Of a stretch of 64,000 bases of DNA, positions 8,977 through 17,585 are shown one piece after another. The number at the start of each line of letters is the position of its first letter. Position 1 is the first letter of the stretch. The DNA comes from Dyella sp. M7H15-1 (GTDB lineage: Bacteria > Pseudomonadota > Gammaproteobacteria > Xanthomonadales > Rhodanobacteraceae), in assembly GCF_004114615.1 (NCBI RefSeq), contig NZ_CP035300.1, forward strand, positions 2,108,001 to 2,172,000. The letters are read 5' to 3'. The notes beneath the pieces are model-generated. The model did not search any database. It was not told the DNA's origin and saw only the letters and a program-made list of their open reading frames with translations. The position numbers and the translations under genes are program-made.

Positions 8977-9663
8977 ATGCTGGTGCACACACCCTCTCTG
9001 CTCAATAGCGAACAAGTCGCGCATTTCCATCGGCAACTCAACACCGACAACGCGCCATGGGTAGATGGCCGTGTCACCGCAGGCCATCAGGGCATCCATG
9101 TCAAACAGAACCAGCAGATCGCCGAAGGCTCGGCCCTGGCGATCGAGCTGGGCAACATCGTGCTCGCCGCGCTGGAACGACATCCGCTGTTTATCAGCGC
9201 AGCGTTGCCGAACCACGTCTACCCACCGATGTTCAACCGCTACCAGGGTGGCATGCATTTTGGCAGCCACATCGACGGCTCCATCCGTTTGCTTCCCAGC
9301 ACCGGTCAGAAAATTCGCACCGATCTCTCTGCCACCCTCTTCCTCGCAACGCCCGACAGCTACGACGGCGGTGAGCTGCTGGTGGAAGACACCTACGGCA
9401 CCCAAAGCGTCAAGCTCCCCGCCGGCGATATGATCCTCTACCCCGCCAGTAGCCTGCATCGCGTGAACCCCGTCACACGCGGCACCCGCCTCGCCTGCTT
9501 CTTCTGGGTGCAAAGCATGGTGCGCGACGACGGGCAACGCACATTGTTGTTCGATCTGGACAATGCCATTCAACGACTGACAACAACGAATGCCGATGAG
9601 GCTTCGCGGGTGAAGCTCATGGGTTGCTATCACAACCTTTTGCGGATGTGGTCGGACGTTTGA
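8977..9663 (+). CDS. piuC: PKHD-type Fe(II)/2-oxoglutarate dioxygenase PiuC/YbiX
   Basis: A 228-residue hydroxylase of the PiuC/YbiX family, regularly found next to TonB siderophore receptors and thought to act in iron uptake or siderophore handling; its substrate is not settled. The iron-binding facial triad is visible as HFGSHIDG (His-X-Asp) and LHRVNPV (distal His), with the 2-oxoglutarate-binding Arg in TRGTRLACFFW. Length is the family norm. It starts 104 bases after the receptor stop, so it is probably co-transcribed and iron-regulated. Confidence 0.92.
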   Translation: MLVHTPSLLNSEQVAHFHRQLNTDNAPWVDGRVTAGHQGIHVKQNQQIAEGSALAIELGNIVLAALERHPLFISAALPNHVYPPMFNRYQGGMHFGSHIDGSIRLLPSTGQKIRTDLSATLFLATPDSYDGGELLVEDTYGTQSVKLPAGDMILYPASSLHRVNPVTRGTRLACFFWVQSMVRDDGQRTLLFDLDNAIQRLTTTNADEASRVKLMGCYHNLLRMWSDV

Positions 9664-9892
9664 GCGTCCCTCCATATTTTGACGACAAGTGGCGCGAATC
9701 TGCCGATAGGCGGTCGTTCCATCAAGGCATTCTCCTACAAGATAATTAGCCCGTCATCCGAGGGAATGCGTGGGTGAATGGGCGTGTTCCGGAGTATCGC
9801 CGGCGCAAAGCTGACCCGGATGAATAGAGGGGTTCCGGACACCGTCCGGCAGTGCGGTCAGTTGCTATTTTCAGGCACGACAGGGGCAATCC

Positions 9893-10510
9893 ATGAAACC
9901 GATGCATGTGCATCGCAGGCAGACGAAGGGATTCACGGTGGTGGAACTGGTGGTGGTGATTGCCATCATCGCCATCATTACGGTCTTTGGCATTCCCTCT
10001 TACAAGAGTGTCATCACCCAAAACCGCATGGCGGGCGAGATCAACGATCTGGCTACTGACGTCGAGTTGGCGCGTTCTGCCGCGGTCAAGCAAGGCTTGA
10101 CAGTGACCATCTGCCCATCGACCGATCCTACGGTCAGTCCTTCCGGTACAACACCGTCGTGCACCGCCAATACCGAGTGGAACACTGGATGGATCGTGTT
10201 TACCGACGTCAGCGGTAATCAAACTTTCAATACCAATACAGGCGACGTGCTGCTGCACGCCCACGGCCCTTTCACCGGTACCGACACACTGGTTTCTACC
10301 TCGACAAAGGTGACGTTGCAATTCGTTACCTTCAACCGCATGGGCGGCACGGGCAGCTTTAGTACATCGCCCACGGATGCCAACACCGGCACGCTGACCT
10401 TGCATGACGCCACCAACAACGTGAACTGGCGCCGCTGTGTGCAGTTGTCCGAAGCGGGCACCATCACCGTGAATTCACCGCAAAACAGCACCCAGAGTCA
10501 GTGCCCATGA
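9893..10510 (+). CDS. fimU: Type IV minor pilin, GspH/FimT family (FimU-like)
   Basis: First gene of the minor-pilin operon. A short basic leader (KG|FTVVELVVVIAII) has the prepilin peptidase site with Glu5 present, followed by the hydrophobic N-terminal helix and a GspH-type globular domain; paired Cys (SCTAN... and RRCVQL...QCP) may form disulfides. FimU with PilVWXE forms the priming tip complex that starts pilus assembly and connects PilY1. Its TGA at 10508-10510 overlaps the ATG of the next gene, so pilV translation is probably coupled to it. The 5' gap (9664-9892) shows nothing recognisable beyond promoter room. Confidence 0.88.
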   Translation: MKPMHVHRRQTKGFTVVELVVVIAIIAIITVFGIPSYKSVITQNRMAGEINDLATDVELARSAAVKQGLTVTICPSTDPTVSPSGTTPSCTANTEWNTGWIVFTDVSGNQTFNTNTGDVLLHAHGPFTGTDTLVSTSTKVTLQFVTFNRMGGTGSFSTSPTDANTGTLTLHDATNNVNWRRCVQLSEAGTITVNSPQNSTQSQCP

Positions 10511-11220
10511 TTAAGGCAACGCTGAATAAGTATCACCGCCGTCACCAGCCCTGTCTGTCCGCATCCCTTCGGTCCGCCGTCTCGATAGACAGCCAGTCTA
10601 CCTTCGCCGTCGGCCCTATGGCCTGCGAACAGACAGGGCTGGTGACGGCGGTGATACTTATTCAGCGTTGCCTTAATCTTGCCTCTCATCGGACGCGCGG
10701 CTTCACCTTGTTGGAAGTGCTGGTCGCACTAGTGATTCTTTCCATCGGCCTGCTTGGCTTGGCAGCGATGCAGGCTTCTGCGTTATCCAGTACGCACGGC
10801 TCGCAATTGGAATCGATGGTGGCGATTCAGGCGCGCAGCCTGGCCGATGCGATGAGCGCCAATCCCGACTATTGGGCCAACACCTCGCCGACGTTTACCG
10901 TTACCGGCACAGGAAGCGCCTCCGACTCATCCAGCGGCCTGACCTTTACGGGCAGCCCGCCTACCTACTCGGGAAGTTGTTTCAACACCATTTGCCCAAC
11001 CTCTGCCGACGTAGCGGGCTACGACGTGCAGCTATGGGCAAACCAATTGCTGCTGCAGGTGCCGGGCTCCAAGGCCAGTATCGTCTGTTCGGCAAGCGCC
11101 CCAGTGGGTTGCAGCATCACGATCACCTGGACAGAGAAGTCGGCCGCCGCCGTCAACCAGGGCACCACCAATGCATCGGCTACCACAAACATGTCCTACA
11201 CGCTGGTGAACCAGATCTGA
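10507..11220 (+). CDS. pilV: Type IV minor pilin PilV with an element-derived N-terminal extension
   Basis: The core after the cleavage site (RG|FTLLEVLVALVILSIGL) is a standard PilV: Glu5, long hydrophobic helix and a small disulfide-containing head (CFNTICP). From the coupled ATG at 10507 (ATGA with fimU) the leader would be about 66 residues, far longer than the usual 5-25, because a hairpin element (10509-10678) occupies it in frame. An in-frame GTG at 10651, inside the element's right arm, would give a normal leader of about 19 residues. The gene therefore seems intact only if initiation moved or long leaders are tolerated. No frameshift is present. Confidence 0.85.
   Translation: MIKATLNKYHRRHQPCLSASLRSAVSIDSQSTFAVGPMACEQTGLVTAVILIQRCLNLASHRTRGFTLLEVLVALVILSIGLLGLAAMQASALSSTHGSQLESMVAIQARSLADAMSANPDYWANTSPTFTVTGTGSASDSSSGLTFTGSPPTYSGSCFNTICPTSADVAGYDVQLWANQLLLQVPGSKASIVCSASAPVGCSITITWTEKSAAAVNQGTTNASATTNMSYTLVNQI
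10509..10678. mobile_element. Long-stem hairpin element (MITE-like), copy 1, at pilV start
   Basis: Arms at 10509-10558 and 10629-10678 are a perfect 50-bp inverted repeat around a 70-base loop. The termini read GATTAAGGCAACGCTGAATA. The loop contains CCTTCGG, CGTCTCGA, CAGCCAG, CCTTCGCCG and TGGCCTGC, which recur in the same order (on the opposite strand) in the loop of the 63789-63954 element, so they are one family although their arms differ. It has no coding capacity of its own, so any movement would be in trans. No target duplication is evident. Confidence 0.75.
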
Positions 11221-11223
11221 GCC

Positions 11224-11982
11224 ATGAACATGCATCGTCACAACCAGCGCGGCTTGAGTCTTATTTCATTGATGATCGCACTGCTCATCGGCAGCTTCCT
11301 GCTTGCCGGCCTGTTCGACGTCTGGTTCCAGACACGCACGACGTTCAAGACGCAAAATCAGATGTCACAAGTGCAGGACAACCAGCGCATGGCACTGATC
11401 GTCCTGGCTAACGCGGTGCAAACGGCGGGGTATTACCCATTGTCAGCGAACTATGGCACCAACCCACCCACTCCGCTCTATACCCAGCAGAACGTCTTCA
11501 ACGCCAGCTCGCCCTTCACCGTCGCAGGGCAAGCCGTTTACGGTACCCATTCGAGCACAACCCCGACCAACGATACGCTGCAAGTGCGTTTCATGGCCGA
11601 TACCGCCGCCAACGCAGGCAATACATTGGACTGCATGGGCCAGGTTGATACGGCGCAGACAGTGGTCACCGAAACCTTCGCGATCACCAACAGCAACTTG
11701 ACTTGCCAGCTCAGCACCCAGACCTCACCCGCAACGATCATAAGCGGTGTCGAAGGCTTGGAGGTGTTCTACGGCGTCGCTACTAACCATGACAATTCGG
11801 TCACCGAGTACCTGACGGCCGATCAGGTAACGAGCCATGCCATGTGGGCCTATGTGCAATCGGTCAACCTGCAACTCACGTTCGTCAATCCGCTCTACGG
11901 CCAGTCCGGCGTACCCGGCCAGACATCGGCAACCCTGTTACCGATTAGCCGAATCGTTTTGTTGACGCAGAACGCCAAGTGA
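11224..11982 (+). CDS. pilW: Type IV minor pilin PilW, lacking Glu5
   Basis: A 252-residue PilW-family minor pilin in the expected place between pilV and pilX. The leader ends at RG|LSLISLMIALLIGSF: Gly-1 is kept, but position +5 is Ser instead of the near-universal Glu that neutralises the neighbouring subunit's N-terminus during assembly. The rest (QTRTTFKTQNQMSQVQDNQRMA) is typical PilW, and Cys residues in the head may form disulfides. It starts 3 bases after pilV. Glu5 loss is known for tip-type pseudopilins (GspK, PilX), so PilW here may sit unusually high in the tip complex (inference). Confidence 0.86.
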   Translation: MNMHRHNQRGLSLISLMIALLIGSFLLAGLFDVWFQTRTTFKTQNQMSQVQDNQRMALIVLANAVQTAGYYPLSANYGTNPPTPLYTQQNVFNASSPFTVAGQAVYGTHSSTTPTNDTLQVRFMADTAANAGNTLDCMGQVDTAQTVVTETFAITNSNLTCQLSTQTSPATIISGVEGLEVFYGVATNHDNSVTEYLTADQVTSHAMWAYVQSVNLQLTFVNPLYGQSGVPGQTSATLLPISRIVLLTQNAK

Positions 11983-12013
11983 TGGCAGTGCAGTGATACT
12001 CAAGAGAACGTCC

Positions 12014-12595
12014 ATGACTACCGCATCTCCAACCCTAATTCGGAAAGAAGGCGGCTTCGTATTGATCGCGAGCCTGCTGATGCTGCTCGTAATGACCATA
12101 CTGGCCGTGAGCATGTATCACAGCTTCAACGAGCAGGAAAACATCGCCTCCAATACCAAAGAAAAAGGCCGTGCCTTCCAGCTTGCCCAGAGCACACTGC
12201 AGTATGCGGAATACATCTTGGTACATAACTCGGCAAGCCTTGCTGCTCCGATCAACTGCCCGGCCAGCACGCCACTGACCACGCTTACGATCTGCTCGAA
12301 CTCAGTCAACATTGCGAACCCCTCATCGTCCAGCAATCCCATGACGCTGAGCAACGGCATGGCGTACAGCAGCCTGGCTCCCGCGATCACCCTATCGACA
12401 ACGGGCGGCAACAATACGTATTACGCCGACCCTCAGTTCTACCTTGAGTATCTGGGCCCAGCAGCGGGTGGTCTTGGCGGCCAGGTCTATCAGGTGACGG
12501 CACTCAGTTATGGCAGCACGCCCAATGCAGTGGCTGTGGTACAGAGCACTTACGAGCTGTCATCCAGCACCAAATGCCTGTCTTGCACGGAATAA
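12014..12595 (+). CDS. pilX: Type IV pilus assembly protein PilX
   Basis: A 193-residue PilX-like minor pilin. Its leader ends in GG|FVLIASLLMLLVMTILAV and, as in other PilX proteins, has no Glu5, followed by a coil ending in NEQENIASNTKEKGRAFQLAQ. ATG 12014 was chosen over GTG 11993 because AAGAGA lies 9 bases ahead and it leaves a normal leader. It sits between pilW and pilY1, with which it forms the tip-priming complex. Confidence 0.82.
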   Translation: MTTASPTLIRKEGGFVLIASLLMLLVMTILAVSMYHSFNEQENIASNTKEKGRAFQLAQSTLQYAEYILVHNSASLAAPINCPASTPLTTLTICSNSVNIANPSSSSNPMTLSNGMAYSSLAPAITLSTTGGNNTYYADPQFYLEYLGPAAGGLGGQVYQVTALSYGSTPNAVAVVQSTYELSSSTKCLSCTE

Positions 12596-12613
12596 ATACG
12601 GAGCGCGAACAAG

Positions 12614-15600
12614 ATGAAACCCGTACGAATAGTTGCGAGCTGGCTGGCGCTTATCGGGCTTGCCGCATGGCTGCCTGCAACCCATGCGCAAACGTCCACC
12701 GTCAGTGTGCAAGACAGTTTCACCGGTACATCGGCCAACCTCAACTGGATCCCGTCCAGGGGGGCGTGCCTGACAGCCGGCAATGGCACCGGCAGCATTC
12801 CCGCCTGTAACGGTCTGGCCTATTACGGCAATCAGATCCAGGCCGGCCTGACCAATAATGCTGACCCGGTGGGCAGTGGTGCACTGCGCCTGACCAACGG
12901 CTGTGCCGGCGGCCCCACGGGCACGTGCTATGGCAACTTGAGCGGGTCCATCATTTCGAATACACCTTTTTCCTCGAACCAGGGCATCCAGGTGACCTTC
13001 ACCACTTACGCCTATAGCGGCAACGCAGGCGGTACGGCGGGTAACGGTGCGGACGGTATCGGCTTTTATTTGCTGGATGCCTCCAAGGTGTCATCCAGCA
13101 CCAGCGGCGGCACCACCACCTATGCCCCGCAAATTGGCGCATTTGGCGGTAGCCTTGGCTACAGTTGCTCGAACGTCAACAATCCCTATGACGGCATGGT
13201 GGGCGCATACATCGGCCTGGGCATGGACGAATACGGCAATTATCTCAATGGTGCGGTGACCGGCCTTGGTTATACCTATAACGGCGACAACACGGCGACC
13301 GGCCAGCAAGCTACGACCAGCAATGGCGGCAATGGTGTGCAGTATCAGCCGCAGCGCATCGGCTTGCGCGGTTACGGCGGCATTTACCTGAGTGAGCTAC
13401 AGGCGCTCAACTCCCAAGCCACGGAAAACGACGTAAAAAACACCTGTGAGAACGGCGGCAGTTACAGCTATACGACGAACGGCGTCAACCAGTACTCGTA
13501 CACCTATACCTATCCGCCCCACGGCAATTACACCACGCTGACCACGACCACCTACCAGTACACACCCACGCTTAGTTCAGGCTCACACAACTATCAAGCA
13601 AACAAAAATGCCTGCCAGTCGGCCCAGCCCGCCAATACCTCCAGCGGTGGCGCCGGCTCCAGCTCAGGGACAGCTATCAGCGTCCCCGGCGGAACAGCAC
13701 TCTTTCAGCAAACTCCCTCCACGACCAGCACAGTCACGAATGGCACGGTGCAAGCGGGCGGCTACACCTGCAATACAACAACGACCGTCGCCACCACCAC
13801 GTATAGCTATGCGGCTACGACGCCTACAGCAAGCGCAACGGTATTGGGCACGACAACCACCAACAATGACGGTTGGAATGGTTCAGGCACACCTTTTGTG
13901 ATGGTCAGTGGCATCTACTATCCGGTATCGATATCGACCTCGACATCGCATACGGCCGTCAAAATATTTCCCGACTACGCCGCCATCCCTAACGCGTATG
14001 TCAACCTTCCCAGCACCTCGCCCATCGCCGATGAAAATGCGTTGACACGCTCGGCGGCGATACCCATTGCCTACAAGCTGCAAATCACCCAGACCGGCCT
14101 GCTGAGCCTGTGGTACAGCTACAACGGTGGCAACTACGTGCCGGTACTGACCTCACAGGATATTTCTTCGTCCAACGGCACCATGCCGGCGAATTTCCTG
14201 CTCGGCTTCGGCGCCTCCACCGGCGGCAGCCAGAACGTCCACGAAATCACCTGCTTCCAGGCCACGCCCGCAAACCTGTCGGCCAGCTCGGCTGGCATCA
14301 ACACCCAGCAAACCGGTGAAGTGCAAACCGGTACGCAGGTGTACCTGGCGTACTACCACCCCAACAACTGGTGGGGTGAGTTGAATTCGCAGAACTTAGT
14401 CGTCAACAGCAGCGGCACGGTATCGATTTCCAGCACGGCCAATTGGGACGCTTCGTGCGTGCTTACCGGCGGCAACTGCACGGCAACGGGCATAAACAGC
14501 ATGACGGCGCAAGGACCGAGCAGCCGCACCATGGTCACTTGGACCGGTGGTCCAAATGACAATGCCAGCAGCCCGAGCGCGGCACTCTTTAGTTGGGGTA
14601 ACCTGACCTCGAATGAAAAGGTGTGGCTAGGATCCAACGACAGTGGTGTCACGAACGCCAGCACGGTGGCGCAGGATCGTGTCAACTATCTGGGCGGTGA
14701 TCGCACCAACGAGGTCACACAATCTGGTTCGTCGGTCGTCAACTCTGCCGGCTCCTATGATGATTTCCGTGCGCGCACCAGCGTGCTGGGTGACATCATC
14801 GATTCCAGCCCCACCTGGGTGGGAGCGCCCTCGGCACCGTATCCGAACACATGGTCGGATTTACTTTACTCTTCGATGACACCATCAGAGAACAGCACGG
14901 GTGCGACCACCTATGGGACGTTCACGAGCAACGAAGCCTCACGCCTGAACGTGGTCTACGCCGGCTCGAACGATGGCTTCATGCATGGTTTTGAATCGGG
15001 CTACTACGCCGCCAACGGCACTTACGCATGCTCGGGAACCACCAGTAACGGACTCGACAATCTCTGCACCAACGGCACCGCGAACGATGGCAAGGAAGTG
15101 CTTGCCTACATACCGGGAGCCGTGCTTTCGACCATTCACAACGCGACCACCTCGACCCTGGATTACTCCTCCGTCAACTACGCGCACAATTTCTTCGTGG
15201 ACGCCACACCGGGAACGGGTGACCTGTTCTACAACAATACCTGGCATACGTGGCTGGTGAGTGGCTTGGGCGCCGGCGGCAACGCCATTTTCGCGATCGA
15301 CATCACCGATCTTGGCACCAACCCCTTTGGCACCGGCAACGTGATCGGGGAGTGGAGTACGGCGGTTACCACCACCCCAGCCAACGGAAGCACGCCGGCA
15401 AGCACCTCCGTCGCCACCACGCTTGTGTGTGCCACCGACACCTCCACCAGCAAATGTGGCAAGGACCTTGGCCAAACCGTCAGCACCCCGGAGATCCGCC
15501 GCTTGCACAACGGGCTATGGGCGGTGATCTTCGGCAACGGCTTCAATAGCGTCACGGGCCATGCCGGCATCTATGTGATGATCGTCAACAGTAATGGTGT

Positions 15601-16885
15601 CATCAACACCAGCAGCGCAAGCACATCCACCGTGTATTTCCTGGATACCGGCGTGGGCAGTACCAGCAACCCCAATGGTATTGGCTCGGTCTCCGCGGTC
15701 GATCTCGACGATGATCACATCTCCGATTACGTTTACGCGGGTGATGCCTACGGCAACGTGTGGCGTTTCGACCTGACCGCCAATACCCCTTCGGGATGGG
15801 CGGTGTCCAACTTCGGCAACAGCTCGGCCACGCCCTTGTTCACCACGCCACCCACCAAGACGGTGTACACCGTCACGACCCATAGCAACGGCAGCACAAG
15901 TACATCCTCGCCAACGATCACAACCCTGTCGACGGTGCCCGTGTCGCAACAGTCAACCTACCCCTACGGTACCACCAGCACGACCAGTGGCAGCACGACA
16001 ACGTACACGGTCATCAGTCCACAGCCAATTACCACCCAAGTGGCCGTGGTGGCCACGGTGGAACCCAGCGCAAACTCCAGCATTCCTTACATATTGGCGG
16101 AATTCGGCACTGGTTCCGTTCAGTCTCAATCCGTGACGTCCAGCGCCGTCTATTCACCCGGACCGCAAACGCTGTATGGCATCTGGGATTGGGACATGGG
16201 CATCGCGGGCACCCCGGGCTCCAGTTATGCCGGCCTGACCACATCGACAGGCGTCCCCGCCAGCGGCGCGCCGACGGCATCTTCGCCCATCACGCAAAAC
16301 ACGTTGCAACAACAGACGGTCACCAGTACCACGATCGCCTCCGGCTCCACGACCATCCTGGGCTATCGCACGATCAGCGAAAACGTGGTGTGTATGGTCG
16401 GCATGACATGTACTACGGTCAATTCAAGCGGCAGTACCGTTACCGCAGCCGGTACCGACTACGGTTGGTATCTGCCTCTGCCCGGGTATAACGGCGTACC
16501 CTGGGTGGGTGGCAACAACCAGACCGAACAGGTTGTCTACAACCCCATCGTGGTCGAGGGCGCCTTCATCGTGAACACAACGATCCCGGCAAACAACTCG
16601 CCATTGACCTGTAACGTGGTCACGGCATCGGGCTGGACCATGGCCTTGAACCCAGCCACGGGTGGCGGCTTCACCCAATCGTTCTTCTCCGACACCACCG
16701 GCAATGTCATCAGCGGGTCCATCAGCGGCATCGCGCTCAATGCAGTGGGCAGTCCGTCGGTGGTCACGGCAAACGGCAAGCCTTACCTGGTCAACCAGAC
16801 CGTTAGCACCATCCCCACGATCAATCAGATCAACCCCCCAGGTGCGCAAAACGGGCAGCGCCTGACGTGGCTGCAACTGCATTGA
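12614..16885 (+). CDS. pilY1: PilY1-type pilus tip adhesin with lectin-like N-terminal domain
   Basis: A 1423-residue secreted tip protein. A signal peptide (cleaved after ATHAQ, about residue 27) is followed by a region (about 35-220) with GADGIGFYLLD and YIGLGMDEYGNY, resembling a bacterial L-type lectin sandwich rather than the von Willebrand A domain of Pseudomonas PilY1. A long Ser/Thr/Asn-rich middle follows. The C-terminal half is the PilC/PilY beta-propeller: NVVYAGSNDGFMHGF, EVLAYIPGAV, WAVIFGNGFNS, and an Asp-rich calcium loop DLDDDHISDYVYAGD (about 1030-1044) that in homologues controls pilus extension and retraction. It is encoded between pilX and pilE, as usual. Confidence 0.9.
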   Translation: MKPVRIVASWLALIGLAAWLPATHAQTSTVSVQDSFTGTSANLNWIPSRGACLTAGNGTGSIPACNGLAYYGNQIQAGLTNNADPVGSGALRLTNGCAGGPTGTCYGNLSGSIISNTPFSSNQGIQVTFTTYAYSGNAGGTAGNGADGIGFYLLDASKVSSSTSGGTTTYAPQIGAFGGSLGYSCSNVNNPYDGMVGAYIGLGMDEYGNYLNGAVTGLGYTYNGDNTATGQQATTSNGGNGVQYQPQRIGLRGYGGIYLSELQALNSQATENDVKNTCENGGSYSYTTNGVNQYSYTYTYPPHGNYTTLTTTTYQYTPTLSSGSHNYQANKNACQSAQPANTSSGGAGSSSGTAISVPGGTALFQQTPSTTSTVTNGTVQAGGYTCNTTTTVATTTYSYAATTPTASATVLGTTTTNNDGWNGSGTPFVMVSGIYYPVSISTSTSHTAVKIFPDYAAIPNAYVNLPSTSPIADENALTRSAAIPIAYKLQITQTGLLSLWYSYNGGNYVPVLTSQDISSSNGTMPANFLLGFGASTGGSQNVHEITCFQATPANLSASSAGINTQQTGEVQTGTQVYLAYYHPNNWWGELNSQNLVVNSSGTVSISSTANWDASCVLTGGNCTATGINSMTAQGPSSRTMVTWTGGPNDNASSPSAALFSWGNLTSNEKVWLGSNDSGVTNASTVAQDRVNYLGGDRTNEVTQSGSSVVNSAGSYDDFRARTSVLGDIIDSSPTWVGAPSAPYPNTWSDLLYSSMTPSENSTGATTYGTFTSNEASRLNVVYAGSNDGFMHGFESGYYAANGTYACSGTTSNGLDNLCTNGTANDGKEVLAYIPGAVLSTIHNATTSTLDYSSVNYAHNFFVDATPGTGDLFYNNTWHTWLVSGLGAGGNAIFAIDITDLGTNPFGTGNVIGEWSTAVTTTPANGSTPASTSVATTLVCATDTSTSKCGKDLGQTVSTPEIRRLHNGLWAVIFGNGFNSVTGHAGIYVMIVNSNGVINTSSASTSTVYFLDTGVGSTSNPNGIGSVSAVDLDDDHISDYVYAGDAYGNVWRFDLTANTPSGWAVSNFGNSSATPLFTTPPTKTVYTVTTHSNGSTSTSSPTITTLSTVPVSQQSTYPYGTTSTTSGSTTTYTVISPQPITTQVAVVATVEPSANSSIPYILAEFGTGSVQSQSVTSSAVYSPGPQTLYGIWDWDMGIAGTPGSSYAGLTTSTGVPASGAPTASSPITQNTLQQQTVTSTTIASGSTTILGYRTISENVVCMVGMTCTTVNSSGSTVTAAGTDYGWYLPLPGYNGVPWVGGNNQTEQVVYNPIVVEGAFIVNTTIPANNSPLTCNVVTASGWTMALNPATGGGFTQSFFSDTTGNVISGSISGIALNAVGSPSVVTANGKPYLVNQTVSTIPTINQINPPGAQNGQRLTWLQLH

Positions 16886-16902
16886 GACAAAGTGAAACTG
16901 TC

Positions 16903-17415
16903 ATGGCCAAGACATTCGACAAGGCAAACGTTTATCGCGGCTTGATAGGTGCTGCGAGGCGTCGTCCCGATGGCTTCACGCTGATCGAAATGATGATCGT
17001 GGTGTGCATCATCGCGATCCTCGCCGCCATTGCCATTCCTGCTTACAAGAAGCAGATCATGCAGTCGCGTGAATCATCCGCCAAGTCGGCACTGCTCGAT
17101 TTGGCGCGTCGCGAGGAAACGTTCTATTCCACCAATAACTACTACACCGCCGAGATGGCGACTCTTGGTTACGCCGGCGTGACCAGCAATGCCATTAAGG
17201 TTCCCAACAACAGCAACGAGGCCTATTACAGCGTGACGATCACCGCGCCAGCCTCCGGCGGCACCACGGCCGCGACCTTCACTGCCACCGCCGCTCCGGT
17301 TGCGGGCAGCACTCAAACCAGCGATCCATGCGGGACATACCAGATCGATTACCTTGGTAATCAAACGAACTCGGGAGGAACCGGGACGACCAGTGGCGGG
17401 CTCAGTTGCTGGTAA
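16903..17415 (+). CDS. pilE: Type IV minor pilin PilE
   Basis: Last gene of the minor-pilin operon. ATG 16903 was preferred to GTG 16867, which would overlap pilY1. A 33-residue basic leader ends at DG|FTLIEMMIVVCIIAILAAIAIPAY, a canonical type IV pilin helix with Glu5, then the conserved KQIMQSRESSAKSALLDLARREE segment and a small head with a C-terminal Cys pair (DPCGTY ... LSCW). Total length 170. It starts 17 bases after pilY1. The leader is longer than average for pilins. Confidence 0.9.
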   Translation: MAKTFDKANVYRGLIGAARRRPDGFTLIEMMIVVCIIAILAAIAIPAYKKQIMQSRESSAKSALLDLARREETFYSTNNYYTAEMATLGYAGVTSNAIKVPNNSNEAYYSVTITAPASGGTTAATFTATAAPVAGSTQTSDPCGTYQIDYLGNQTNSGGTGTTSGGLSCW

Positions 17416-17542
17416 CGGCAAAGCGTGAGCTTCATCCGTCAATGCCCACTGTGAATAGGTCAGCACAGCCTGCCATTCCGCGAAACAATCTTCACGCATC
17501 ACCTACTCGATGTAGCCGGCACTGTCCAGGACAAAACGGGGT

Positions 17543-17566
17543 GGAACAAAATAGGGCTGAACAGGC
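17543..17566 (-). repeat. 24-base motif just past lptG, shared with uvrB 3' end
   Basis: Bases 17543-17566 match 55463-55486 at 22 of 24 positions. Read along the minus strand, both lie within 45 bases downstream of a minus-strand stop codon (lptG, uvrB), around the core CAGCCCTATTT. No stem is obvious. The rest of 17416-17585 holds nothing recognisable. Confidence 0.55.
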
Positions 17567-17585
17567 GACATGGCGCCCACCTGCC

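Noticed and set aside
16867-16902. Upstream GTG start for pilE
   Set aside because: It would overlap the end of pilY1 and add residues not typical of pilin leaders; ATG 16903 is better.
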